From Clostridium_AW malenominatum (GTDB lineage Bacteria > Bacillota > Clostridia > Clostridiales > Clostridiaceae), in assembly GCF_039521365.1 (NCBI RefSeq), contig NZ_BAAACF010000001.1, positions 1,798,001 to 1,862,000 of the forward strand: a stretch of DNA of 64,000 nt. Direction: 5' to 3'. The notes beneath the pieces were generated by a model that saw only the letters and a list, made by a program, of their open reading frames with translations, made no database searches and was not told the origin of the DNA. A program made the translations under genes and the position numbers. The stretch's first letter is position 1. Each line of letters begins with the position of its first letter. This document shows positions 27,086-35,903 of this stretch, one piece after another.

Positions 27086-28282
27086 CTAGGTTAATATTTG
27101 TATTGATGGGTTACATAGAAACTTTTTTATAACTTCATTTATAAAATCCCCTTGTAAAATTTCTAGCCCTTCTACTTCATCATATACTTTTTTGTGATTC
27201 TCATACATTAACTCGTAGCACGTTAAGTCTTTTGCCAATTGAATAGATTTTTCAAGTCTTAGGGCTCTCTTTAGTTTTATACTTTTAGAAGCCCTTTCTA
27301 TTTTATCTTTAGTAAAAAACCCTTCTTCTTTTTTAATTTCTTCAATAGAAGATTTAACTATTTCTATGGCTTCATTAACCTTATCTTTAGAAGTTCCAAG
27401 ATGGATTAAAAATAACTTTATACCTCTTTCGTTCTTTATGGTACTACCTACCTCATAAGCTAATGCGTTTTTAGTTCTTATTTTATTATACAAAATGCTA
27501 CTTGTACCTTCACCAAAGTAATGATTAAATATTTTAAGTGCCCTAAATTCTTCATGGTTTAATTGATGAATTGGGTATGCAAATAATATTTTTGATCCAT
27601 TTATTTCATCTTTATTTTTTATAAATATTCCCCCATTGTTTTCTTCATATAGATTTATATCCCTTGCTTTTTCTGCACTAACTTCTCTGCTTTCTCCTTT
27701 AAAAAATTTCTGAACTACCTTTAAAACTTCTGTAAAGTCTAAGGAGGTTACTATGGTTAATACCATACTGTCTAATTTGTAGTATTTTTTATAAAAACTT
27801 TTAATATGTTCTAGAGTTATAGAATTCAAGCTTTCTTCTGTGCCTATTATTAAATCTTTTATTCTCCTATTATTAAAGCTATTATATAAAAGTTCGTCTT
27901 CACAATGCTGATATAAATCGTCTTTCCACTCCTTTAACTCTTCTTTTATTATATTTATTTCCTCGTTAAATCCGTCTTCAGGGAAAGTGGGATTAAGAAT
28001 TATATCTGAAAATAGCTCTAATCCTCTCTCAAAATCCTCAGAAAGAGTAGTACCATAATAAACAACATAGGGATAATTTGTCATAGCATTTTGAAATCCA
28101 AATATCTCATCGCAGAGTGTATTTATTTCATCCTCACTTCTAGTTTTTGTGCCTTTAAAAACCATGTGCTCTACTGCATGAGCCGTTCCTAAAGGGTAAT
28201 CTTCCTCTTCTATAGCTCCTGCATTAAATCCTATAGTAAAGGAGGTTATATCTCCTTTTATTTGCTTATATATTAACTTCAT
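27086..28282 (-). CDS. M16 family zinc peptidase (processing-peptidase type)
   Basis: A 398-residue single-unit M16B peptidase. The inverted zinc motif HAVEH (His35, Glu38, His39) is intact and the third ligand lies in NIIKEELKEWKDD, about 75 residues later. The second half has the usual inactive homologous domain with a GTSSILYNKIRTKNALAYEVGS strand region. In Firmicutes such proteins process short peptides or stand next to polynucleotide phosphorylase, but here they are isolated from that context. The gene converges on the second germination operon with only 2 nt between the stop codons and no clear terminator. The substrate is unknown. Confidence 0.88.
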   Translation of the reverse strand: MKLIYKQIKGDITSFTIGFNAGAIEEEDYPLGTAHAVEHMVFKGTKTRSEDEINTLCDEIFGFQNAMTNYPYVVYYGTTLSEDFERGLELFSDIILNPTFPEDGFNEEINIIKEELKEWKDDLYQHCEDELLYNSFNNRRIKDLIIGTEESLNSITLEHIKSFYKKYYKLDSMVLTIVTSLDFTEVLKVVQKFFKGESREVSAEKARDINLYEENNGGIFIKNKDEINGSKILFAYPIHQLNHEEFRALKIFNHYFGEGTSSILYNKIRTKNALAYEVGSTIKNERGIKLFLIHLGTSKDKVNEAIEIVKSSIEEIKKEEGFFTKDKIERASKSIKLKRALRLEKSIQLAKDLTCYELMYENHKKVYDEVEGLEILQGDFINEVIKKFLCNPSIQILT

Positions 28283-28342
28283 AAACTTTCCCCCTCTCTT
28301 CTAAATAATTATGTAGAAATATTTTAACAATGTCAATTATTA

Positions 28343-28370
28343 TTGTAATTTAGTATAATTATGATATAAT
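28343..28370 (+). promoter_or_regulatory. Predicted sigma-A-type promoter of the RseC-like gene
   Basis: TTGTAA at 28343-28348 and a perfect TATAAT at 28365-28370 with a 16-nt spacer, about 36 nt before the ATG of the RseC-like gene. Confidence 0.5.
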
Positions 28371-28406
28371 ATCATAGTAAACTACTCAACATTAAGGAGT
28401 GATTAA

Positions 28407-28847
28407 ATGAATCAAGTTGGATATGTTTCATCTGTTAATGGGGACAAGGTTAATGTGATGTTTAAAAGAATGTCTGGATGCGGTGATAGTTGTGCTACCT
28501 GCTCTGGCGGCTGTGAATCTCCTCCATTACTTTTAGATATGGATAATACACTTTTAGCGAAACCTGGGGATGTTGTAGAAGTAACTATGGAAGATAATAC
28601 TTTTTTTAAACTTACATTTTTTGCGTATGCTCTTCCTTTAATGTTTATGCTTTTAGGTATTGGCGTAGGATATATTTTAACAAAAAATGAGCTTACTTCA
28701 GCTTTTTCTGGACTGGGTTTTTTGGCTATTTCTTATGGAATATTAAGAATAGTTAACAACAATCATAAGAAGAACCATAAAGAAAGTGTTTCTCTAGTTA
28801 GGATAATTCCTGAAAGTGAATTAAAAAGTGTGGGTTGGGACTTCTAA
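28407..28847 (+). CDS. RseC/MucC-like membrane protein
   Basis: A 146-residue protein of the RseC (SoxR-reducing system component) type. The N-terminal cytoplasmic part has the family's cysteine cluster CGDSCATCSGGCE, then KPGDVVEVTMEDNTFFKL, and two adjacent transmembrane helices (residues about 70-90 and 98-115). In other bacteria RseC acts with the Rnf/Rsx complex or modulates an anti-sigma factor. No rnf genes are adjacent. The cysteines suggest an Fe-S cluster or redox sensing. Promoter and ribosome binding site (AAGGAG) are good and a strong terminator follows, so the gene is monocistronic. Confidence 0.85.
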   Translation: MNQVGYVSSVNGDKVNVMFKRMSGCGDSCATCSGGCESPPLLLDMDNTLLAKPGDVVEVTMEDNTFFKLTFFAYALPLMFMLLGIGVGYILTKNELTSAFSGLGFLAISYGILRIVNNNHKKNHKESVSLVRIIPESELKSVGWDF

Positions 28848-28869
28848 TTTAAAATTTAAAAACTTTTAG

Positions 28870-28906
28870 GCTTTTAACTAGTTAGTTAAAAGCTTTTGTT
28901 TTTTAC
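28870..28906 (+). terminator. Terminator after the RseC-like gene
   Basis: Perfect 11-bp inverted repeat (28870-28880 and 28883-28893) followed by TTTTGTTTTTT. The nominal loop is only 2 nt, so the innermost pairs must open. Confidence 0.85.
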
Positions 28907-29101
28907 ATTTATCGGTATTTTGCTACAAGCTATCTGAATTAACTTTTAGATTATGCTAATACTAAGTAAGAATAATTTTAATTATCTGTATAATTTAAAA
29001 GTACTTACTTTCTTTATTAATATGGTATATAATTTCTTATCGTACTATAATAAAATCAAAAGATAAAATTTTATAACTTATCATTAAGGGGGTCATAAAT
29101 T

Positions 29102-29998
29102 ATGGACATTAATATTATTGGAGTTCCCATGTTCTATGGTAGTGACATTGAAGGTGTGGAATTCGGACCGCAGAAATTAAGAGAAAAAAACTTACATGGT
29201 ATTTTAAGTAAATACCATAAAATTTATGACTTAGGCGATATATACGTTCCTCAAGAGAATGTTTCAAATAAGTTTTCCTATCATCCCAAAATGAAATATT
29301 TAAAACCCATTATTGAAGTAAATAGAAACCTAGCGCATCAGGTATATGCCTCCTTAAATTCAGGAAGTTTTCCTCTTGTACTTGGCGGAGACCACTCCCT
29401 AGGACTTGGAACTATTTCTGGAGTAAGTAAATATTATAAAAACTTTGCAGTAATTTGGATTGACGCTCACGGAGATATAAATTCCTATTTAACTACTGAA
29501 ACTGGAAATGTTCATGGGATGCCATTAGCTGCAGCCATGGGCATAGGTTATGAAGATTTAACTAACTTATATTTTCATGGAACAAAAGTAAAACCTGAAA
29601 ATGTATTTATAATTGGAGCAAGAGATTTAGATCCTGGTGAATGTGATCTTATAGAAGAAAAGAAACTTGATGTATACTCCACTTCAAGACTTCACGAACA
29701 AGGTATTTCCTCAATAACATCTGATATCTTAGAAAAAATTAAAAAACTTAACATTAAAGCCGTTCATTTAAGTTTTGATATTGATTGTATAGATTCAGAC
29801 TATGTCCCTGGAACAGGAACACCAGTAAAAAATGGAATGAGTGTAGGAGAAGCTAAAACTCTTTTAAAAGCTTTAGCTGAAACTAGATTAATAAAATCTA
29901 TGGATTTTGTTGAACTTAATCCAAAGTTAGACAAAGATGATACAACTTCAGATTTATGTATGGACTTATTAGATTGGACATTTAAATATATAAAATAA
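29102..29998 (+). CDS. rocF: Arginase
   Basis: Arginase hydrolyses arginine to ornithine and urea with a binuclear manganese centre. Metal ligands are visible in GGDHSLG (His98), WIDAHGD (Asp121, His123, Asp125) and SFDIDCIDSDYVPGTGTP, with the substrate-binding GNVHGMPLA. The 298-residue length is normal. The gene has an AGGGGG ribosome binding site and about 200 nt of AT-rich upstream DNA with a possible TATAAT at about 29030 but no operator I can name. An agmatinase is less likely because the RDLDPGECDLI and TGTPVKNGMS blocks fit arginase. The protein may act with the RocB-like peptidase at 50-52 kb. Confidence 0.95.
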   Translation: MDINIIGVPMFYGSDIEGVEFGPQKLREKNLHGILSKYHKIYDLGDIYVPQENVSNKFSYHPKMKYLKPIIEVNRNLAHQVYASLNSGSFPLVLGGDHSLGLGTISGVSKYYKNFAVIWIDAHGDINSYLTTETGNVHGMPLAAAMGIGYEDLTNLYFHGTKVKPENVFIIGARDLDPGECDLIEEKKLDVYSTSRLHEQGISSITSDILEKIKKLNIKAVHLSFDIDCIDSDYVPGTGTPVKNGMSVGEAKTLLKALAETRLIKSMDFVELNPKLDKDDTTSDLCMDLLDWTFKYIK

Positions 29999-30022
29999 AG
30001 ATCAGCTTTTTAGCTGATCTTT
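29997..30022. terminator. Bidirectional terminator between arginase and parC-type gene
   Basis: Perfect 11-bp inverted repeat (29997-30007 and 30012-30022) with a 4-nt loop, overlapping the stop codon of the minus-strand topoisomerase gene at 30010. Confidence 0.88.
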
Positions 30023-32874
30023 ATTTTGTCTATATAGTCATCTAAAACCACAAGCATTAAACTGCTTCCTCTTCCAGCTCTGTTTTGTGATTTTATATCT
30101 TCTATATTCAATGTTTGTTCATTCTTCTTTTTAGATATTAACTTTATATTTTTATAATTTTTTTCTACAAGAAAAGCAGTTGCTACTAAATCTTCTTCTT
30201 TAAGACTTATCCCTGTTACTCCAGAAGCCATTCTTCCCATTAAGCTTACAGATGGAGAATTAAATCTTATGCACATTGCCTTATCTGTAATAATAATTAT
30301 ATCTTTTTCATCATCCTGGGAAAATTGAACAGAAACTAAGGTATCCTTTTCCCACTTAAATTTATATCCTCCACAAATAAAGTAGTCTCCCTTAAACTCA
30401 TCTAAAGCAGTCTTTTTAACAAGTCCATTCTTAGTAAAGAAATATATGTTTCCTTCATCTTCTTCTTTGTAAGATAAAATATTTAACACTTCATTATTCT
30501 TATCTTCTATTAAATCAAATACATTTATACCTTTTTCACTTAAATTTTCTAGCATAAAGGAAGATAAGGATATTACATTTCCATCTTTTAAGAAAATTAA
30601 TAGTTTACTTTTAGAATCTGTATTCAATATGGAATTAAATCCTTTTAATAATTTATTTCCCTCTTTAATCCATCCTTCACTGCTCCATACAAGGTTAAAA
30701 CTTTTAAACTCACCCTCTTTTATAAGGCTGACCTCAGTTAAAGAATCTTTTTCACTTAAATTAAACAATTGAACTGGCAGTATATTTCTCTCCGCACTTT
30801 GAATCTTAGGCTCTTCTATAGTAAATTCAAAGCCAATTTCCGTACTTATCTTTATGAATCCCTCTTCACGATCTCTATCTACTAATTCTGCTTTTAATAA
30901 CTCTTCACTAGATTTTAACTTTGTTCCTACAAGCTTAGTATAACTTGTTATATATCTATCTAGGGGAGATTTTTTAATTCCACCTTTTGATGTAATAAAT
31001 ATAATGTCCTTTTGGGCAGAGAAATTTTCTATACAATAGGAATTAATTATATTTTCTTCTTCTAAATTTAAGCCCTTAAGTATATAGTCTACCCTTTCGC
31101 CTCTTTCTTTCCATCTCATCTCAGGAATATCTACTACTTTTATTTGATACATATTTCCCAAATTAGTAAAGAAAATTAAAGTATCCTTTGTGTTTCCTGT
31201 AAGCAAAAATTTATTGTAGTCTCCTTCTCTATGATCAATTTCCTCAACATCCGTGTTAGAGCGATTATACGTCTTTTGAGCTATTCTTTTTATAAATCCA
31301 TCCTTAGATAGAGTTATTACCACATCTTCTTCTATAATTAATTCTTCTATATCTATTTTAGCTTCTTCATCGTCTTCAATTATTTCAGTTCTTCTTATGT
31401 CACCATATTTTTCTTTTACTTCATTTAGTTCGGATTTTATAACCTTAAGTAATTCTTTTTCACTACCTAGTATTTTTCTTAATTTAGCTATTTCTTTTTC
31501 TAATTCTTTATGCTCTTTCTCAAAGGCTTTAACTTCAAGCCCTGTAAGCCTATATAACATAAGCTCCAATATAGCGTCGCTTTGAATTTCTGTAAATCCA
31601 AATTGACTTATTAGGTTTTCTCTAGCATCTTTTTTAGATTTAGAGCTTCTTATTAAAGCTATTATTTGATCCATAATATCAATGGCTTTAATAAAGCCCT
31701 CTACTATATGAAATCTTCTTTCTGCTATTTCTAAATCTTTTAAAGTTCTTTTTGTTACCACCTCTTTTTGGTGATTAACATAATGGTGGATTATTGTTTT
31801 CAGACCCATGGTTTCTGGCTTTCCTTCTGCTAATGCCACCATATTAAAGGATAAATTGTTTTGCAATTCTGTTCTTTTATATAAATATTTCAAAACCTTC
31901 TCTGCAGTATCTTCCTCTGTAGATTTTTTAAATTCTATAACAGCTCTAATACCTGTTCTATCAGATTCATCTCTAATATCACTGATTACTTCTAAAGCTT
32001 TTGCATGCTTTTTATCTGCTGTCATTTCAGAAATAGTTTGTAATATTTTAGCTTTATTTTTCCTATAAGGAAATTCAGTTATAACTATTCCCAGTCTACC
32101 ATTTTCAAGTTTTTCAATCCCAGCCTTTGCTCTTAAAGTTACTTTCCCTGTTCCAGTTTCATAAGCTGATAAAAGAGAGTTTGCTCCTATTAATACCCCT
32201 CCTGTAGGCAAGTCTGGTCCTTTTATATAATTCATTAAGTCCTTAGTGGATAAGGAATTATCGTCAATGTAAGCTAAAGTTGCATCTATAACTTCCTTTA
32301 AGTTGTGTGGAGGGATGTTAGTTGCTAATCCTACTGCTATTCCAAAAGCACCATTTACAAGAAGATTAGGATATCTTGCAGGAAGTACCTCTGGTTCTTT
32401 TTCTGAAGAGGAGTAGTTATCTACCATGTTAACTACTCCCTTTTCTATGTCCCTAATTAACTCTAATGCAATTGGAGTAAGTCTGGCTTCTGTATAACGC
32501 ATTGCCGCTGCACTATCTCCGTCAATACTTCCCCAGTTTCCATGTCCATCTATTAATGGCTTTCTAGTGGTAAATTCCTGAGCTAAAATTACCATTGCAT
32601 CATAAACGGAAGAGTCTCCATGAGGATGATATTTACCTAAGATATCCCCAACGATTCTAGCAGACTTATAATAGGGCTTATCTGGAAAGGCAGATAATTT
32701 ATATGCACCATAAACAATTCTCCTATGAACTGGTTTTAAACCATCCCTTACATCTGGAAGTGCCCTATCCTTTGCTACTTCTATTGCGTAAGGAAGATAA
32801 TTGTCTGGCATAGCTTCTTCTATTGGTATCTCTATTATATTCTTATCTTCTGGTATATTATTTTTTCTTGACAT
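30010..32874 (-). CDS. parC: Type IIA topoisomerase subunit A (topoisomerase IV ParC / GyrA paralogue)
   Basis: A 954-residue DNA-cleaving subunit. The catalytic tyrosine is Tyr127 in AAMRYTEARLT. The quinolone-resistance region reads KYHPHGDSSVYDAM, with Ser88 and Asp92 at the positions of E. coli GyrA Ser83 and Asp87, so it is wild type. The breakage-reunion domain runs to about residue 480 with a coiled coil near 440-490, and the rest is a beta-pinwheel C-terminal domain of weakly conserved blades. No canonical GyrA-box is seen after the coiled coil, but QNRAGRG occurs near the C-terminus. The partner gene lies 27 nt upstream. As it is a second-type pair away from dnaA/gyrB-gyrA context, topoisomerase IV is likely, but a gyrase call cannot be excluded. 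Confidence 0.88.
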   Translation of the reverse strand: MSRKNNIPEDKNIIEIPIEEAMPDNYLPYAIEVAKDRALPDVRDGLKPVHRRIVYGAYKLSAFPDKPYYKSARIVGDILGKYHPHGDSSVYDAMVILAQEFTTRKPLIDGHGNWGSIDGDSAAAMRYTEARLTPIALELIRDIEKGVVNMVDNYSSSEKEPEVLPARYPNLLVNGAFGIAVGLATNIPPHNLKEVIDATLAYIDDNSLSTKDLMNYIKGPDLPTGGVLIGANSLLSAYETGTGKVTLRAKAGIEKLENGRLGIVITEFPYRKNKAKILQTISEMTADKKHAKALEVISDIRDESDRTGIRAVIEFKKSTEEDTAEKVLKYLYKRTELQNNLSFNMVALAEGKPETMGLKTIIHHYVNHQKEVVTKRTLKDLEIAERRFHIVEGFIKAIDIMDQIIALIRSSKSKKDARENLISQFGFTEIQSDAILELMLYRLTGLEVKAFEKEHKELEKEIAKLRKILGSEKELLKVIKSELNEVKEKYGDIRRTEIIEDDEEAKIDIEELIIEEDVVITLSKDGFIKRIAQKTYNRSNTDVEEIDHREGDYNKFLLTGNTKDTLIFFTNLGNMYQIKVVDIPEMRWKERGERVDYILKGLNLEEENIINSYCIENFSAQKDIIFITSKGGIKKSPLDRYITSYTKLVGTKLKSSEELLKAELVDRDREEGFIKISTEIGFEFTIEEPKIQSAERNILPVQLFNLSEKDSLTEVSLIKEGEFKSFNLVWSSEGWIKEGNKLLKGFNSILNTDSKSKLLIFLKDGNVISLSSFMLENLSEKGINVFDLIEDKNNEVLNILSYKEEDEGNIYFFTKNGLVKKTALDEFKGDYFICGGYKFKWEKDTLVSVQFSQDDEKDIIIITDKAMCIRFNSPSVSLMGRMASGVTGISLKEEDLVATAFLVEKNYKNIKLISKKKNEQTLNIEDIKSQNRAGRGSSLMLVVLDDYIDKIKIS

Positions 32875-32901
32875 TAAAACACCCCTTTAGTTATAGCTAA
32901 A

Positions 32902-34857
32902 TTAAAACTCCCCGTATTTATACATATAATTTTTTCTAGGCTCTACTACATCTCCCATAAGTAATGATACCATTTTTTCTGCTTTTGCTGCGTCATCTAT
33001 GGTAATTCTTTGCAGTGTTCTTGTTTCTGGACTTAATGTAGTTTGCCAAAGCTGGTCGGGATTCATTTCTCCTAGTCCCTTATATCTTTGTATTAAAAAT
33101 CCTTTACCTATTTCCTTTTTAGCTTCTTCTAATTCCTCATCACTATATGCATACTTAACGATTTCTTTACCCTTTACCTCTTTATATACTTTATACAAAG
33201 GTGGTAATCCCATATATAAATGTCCATTTGTAATTAAGGGTCTCATATATCTATAAATATAAGTCATCCACAAAGTACGAATGTGGTATCCGTCCACATC
33301 AGCATCTGAAAGTATAATAATTTTATCGTATTTTAAATCTTCCTCATTATAATTATCAAGAACTCCTGTACCTATGGCAGTGTTAAATATCTTAAGCTCT
33401 TCACTGCTAAGTACATTTTCTAGTTTTTGCTTTTCCGTATTCATAATTTTTCCCTTGGAAGGCATTATGCTTTGAAATTTTCTATCCCTTGCCTGCTTCG
33501 CTGAGCCACCGGCGGAATCCCCTTCCACCACTATGAATTCACAAAGTTTTGGGTCTTTTAAAGTACATACTGCTACTTTACCAGCTAAGGGTGCAGTACC
33601 TTTTCCTATTTTCTTCTTTTCTGCTTCATTTATTTTCTTAATCTTTTCTCTTCTTGCAGCTGCATCTACTGCATTTGATATAATAAGAGCTGCAGTTTCC
33701 TTATTATCTTCAATCCATTCAGACAGCTTAGTGTATGATAAGTCATTCATCATAGCATAAGCTTCAACATTGCCTAATTTAGTTTTTGTTTGTCCTTCAA
33801 AGATAGGATTAGTAAGCTTTATCCTAAGTATTGCTGTCATGCCCTCTCTTAAGTCATCCCCTTCAAATTCCTTATCTTTTTCCTTTATAAGATTTAATTT
33901 TTTAGCCCATTCTTTAAAAGCTCTAGTCATTCCTGTTTTAAACCCAGTTTCATGGGTTCCTGATTCTGTTGTTGGTATATTATTTACATAGCTTGCTATA
34001 TGTTCTGTAGTGGAGTCTGTAAATTGAATACATACTTCACCGTACATATTAAGATTGTTTACCTCTCTTTCTCCTTCAAACAATATAGGAGGCTTATGTA
34101 GTACAGTTTTACTTTCATTTAAATAATCAATAAAATCTAGAAGCCCTCTTTCAGAGTAATATTCTTTTTCTACAACCTCTTCTTTTCTATTATCTATAAG
34201 AATAAGCCTTATTCCTTTGTTTTGAAAGGCTAATTCCTGGAGCCTTTCATCTATAACATCAAATTTAAATTCTGTAGTAGAAAATACTTCTTTATCAGGT
34301 AAAAACGTTACCTTAGTCCCTGTCTCACTACTCTTACCTATTACTTCTAACTTAGTTTTTGCAGTACCTGGCATACTTTTTTTCATTGAAGGGTCATATG
34401 AATATTCGAATCTTTGTTTGTATATGTTACCATTTTGCTTTACTTCAACCTCTAGCCATTCAGAAAGCGCATTTACAACGGAGGAACCAACACCATGAAG
34501 ACCACCAGAGGTTTTATAACTAGAATTATTAAATTTCCCTCCTGTATGAAGCTCCGTAAATACCATCTCTACTCCAGATTTTTTCTTTGTAGGATGTATT
34601 CCTGTTGGAATTCCTCTGCCATTATCTTCAATGGTAACGCTTTTATCTTTATTTAAAGTAATAGTAGCTCTATCTCCATATCCATTAGTTATTTCATCTA
34701 TAGCATTATCCAATATTTCCCATATACAATGATGAAGTCCTTTACTTCCTGTGGAACCAATATACATACCTGGTCTTACACGCACTGGCTCTAACTTTTC
34801 TAAGGAAGTTAATGCTGTAACATCATATATTGAACTGGTTTCAAAATTATTATCCAT
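32902..34857 (-). CDS. parE: Type IIA topoisomerase subunit B (topoisomerase IV ParE / GyrB paralogue)
   Basis: A 651-residue ATPase subunit. GHKL motifs are EILDNAIDEITNGYG, IEDNGRGIPTGIHP and GGLHGVGSSVVNALS; the transducer has the ATP lysine in the IFEGQTKTKLGN loop; the Toprim domain has EGDSAGGSAKQARDR, ILSDADVDGYHIRTL and QRYKGLGEMNPDQLW. It pairs with the A subunit 27 nt downstream in one operon. It uses PLAGKVAVC where gyrases usually have PLPGKLADC, a divergence that argues for a paralogue rather than the main GyrB. Upstream a remnant small gene and a terminator hairpin separate it from the TVP38 gene. Confidence 0.9.
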   Translation of the reverse strand: MDNNFETSSIYDVTALTSLEKLEPVRVRPGMYIGSTGSKGLHHCIWEILDNAIDEITNGYGDRATITLNKDKSVTIEDNGRGIPTGIHPTKKKSGVEMVFTELHTGGKFNNSSYKTSGGLHGVGSSVVNALSEWLEVEVKQNGNIYKQRFEYSYDPSMKKSMPGTAKTKLEVIGKSSETGTKVTFLPDKEVFSTTEFKFDVIDERLQELAFQNKGIRLILIDNRKEEVVEKEYYSERGLLDFIDYLNESKTVLHKPPILFEGEREVNNLNMYGEVCIQFTDSTTEHIASYVNNIPTTESGTHETGFKTGMTRAFKEWAKKLNLIKEKDKEFEGDDLREGMTAILRIKLTNPIFEGQTKTKLGNVEAYAMMNDLSYTKLSEWIEDNKETAALIISNAVDAAARREKIKKINEAEKKKIGKGTAPLAGKVAVCTLKDPKLCEFIVVEGDSAGGSAKQARDRKFQSIMPSKGKIMNTEKQKLENVLSSEELKIFNTAIGTGVLDNYNEEDLKYDKIIILSDADVDGYHIRTLWMTYIYRYMRPLITNGHLYMGLPPLYKVYKEVKGKEIVKYAYSDEELEEAKKEIGKGFLIQRYKGLGEMNPDQLWQTTLSPETRTLQRITIDDAAKAEKMVSLLMGDVVEPRKNYMYKYGEF

Positions 34858-34952
34858 AACCTTCCTCCTGACCTTTATATATCACAAATCAAAATTATAT
34901 CAGATATGAGGATTAAAAACAAATGTTCTTATTATTCCTCTAAAAATAATAT

Positions 34953-34982
34953 TAGGGATTTTTGCTATAACAAAAATCCCTA
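34953..34982 (-). terminator. Hairpin upstream of parE-type gene
   Basis: Perfect 12-bp inverted repeat (34953-34964 and 34971-34982) with a 6-nt loop and a moderately T-rich tail on either strand. It probably ends transcription of the remnant gene or of the TVP38 gene on the minus strand. Confidence 0.65.
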
Positions 34983-34990
34983 CCTTGTTA

Positions 34991-35156
34991 TTATATTTTA
35001 TCTTCTAGGATTCCTTCTTTATATTCCCTTGTGTAGGCATATATTTCTTCATATTTTTATCTACGGTTCTCTCACAGTAATTATGTCGTATTTATTTAAA
35101 ACTTCTTTATTCATTTCTATATAAAATCTATTCATTAACTCTTTGATTTTCTTCAT
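34991..35156 (-). pseudogene. Possible decayed small gene between TVP38 and parE genes
   Basis: A minus-strand ATG at 35156 with a G-rich ribosome binding site opens a 31-codon frame (MKKIKELMNRFYIEMNKEVL...) that ends at a TAG at 35061. A different frame immediately downstream (about 34991-35054) reads KYEEIYAYTREYKEGILEDK and stops before the hairpin. The two pieces together look like one small helical protein broken by a frameshift plus a stop. I do not recognise the family. It could also be a genuine 31-residue peptide. The rest of 34858-35177 is AT-rich with nothing further. Confidence 0.35.
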
Positions 35157-35177
35157 TATCCCCCCAGCTATGTAATA

Positions 35178-35831
35178 TCAAAAGTCATTTGCTTTTTTAA
35201 AAATAAATGTTGATAAAATTACCGATAATATAATAAACACTAGTGGAAAAATAAATTTAGGTGAAAATGGGTTTAATATATTTCTTCCCATTATAGAATA
35301 GCATATAGTCTCTGGTATTACTCCTAAGAGAGATGCTAAAATAAAATCTCTATATTTAATTTTGCTTAATCCACATGTGTAACTTAGAGGGTCATAGGGC
35401 AGTATCGGTGGAAGTCTTAATAGAAACAATACCTTGAAACCATTCTTCTCTAAATTTGCATTAACTTTAGCAGCTCGTCCATGCAAAATACTATTTATCC
35501 TAGATTGTCCCCAAAATCTGGCTATAGAAAAAGCAAGTGTACCAGAAAAGAAAAATCCTACCATATTTAAAATAAATCCTTTAATTGGTCCAAATAATAT
35601 TCCCCCTACTATAGAAAATATCGTTGTCGGCATAAAAACTAATAGTGGCTTTAATGCACATAATATTAAAAAACATACAACTGCATATTTACCATATTTA
35701 ATTACAAAGCAGACTAATAATTCAATATTAATTTTTTCAATTCTAATATTGAACTTTCTTACCAGATAGTATATTGATATCCCAATAGTAGTACAAATAC
35801 CTAAAGTAGTAAAAGAATCTTTATTTTTCAT
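35178..35831 (-). CDS. TVP38/TMEM64 (VTT domain) membrane protein
   Basis: A 217-residue multi-pass membrane protein. The VTT domain signatures are seen: MPTTIFSIVGGILFGPIKGFILNMVG, SFSIARFWGQ-like FSIARFWGQSRI, and LRLPPILPYDPLSYTCGLSKIKYRDFI. These proteins belong to the DedA-related superfamily and are linked to lipid scrambling or envelope homeostasis, but the transported substrate is unproven in bacteria. Five to six hydrophobic segments fit an inner-membrane location. The gene is isolated; its upstream neighbour is PTS enzyme I on the same strand, about 70 nt away, without an obvious terminator, so read-through is possible. Confidence 0.88.
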   Translation of the reverse strand: MKNKDSFTTLGICTTIGISIYYLVRKFNIRIEKINIELLVCFVIKYGKYAVVCFLILCALKPLLVFMPTTIFSIVGGILFGPIKGFILNMVGFFFSGTLAFSIARFWGQSRINSILHGRAAKVNANLEKNGFKVLFLLRLPPILPYDPLSYTCGLSKIKYRDFILASLLGVIPETICYSIMGRNILNPFSPKFIFPLVFIILSVILSTFIFKKANDF

Positions 35832-35903
35832 AATATACCTCTAAAAACCTTAACTATTAATTTATACAATTCTAATATTACAATAGATAACTTATTTATT
35901 CAA

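Noticed and set aside
28950..29100. Possible operator formed by AAGTAAG ... CTTACTT upstream of arginase
   Set aside because: The arms are short and 35 nt apart in AT-rich DNA, so chance is likely.
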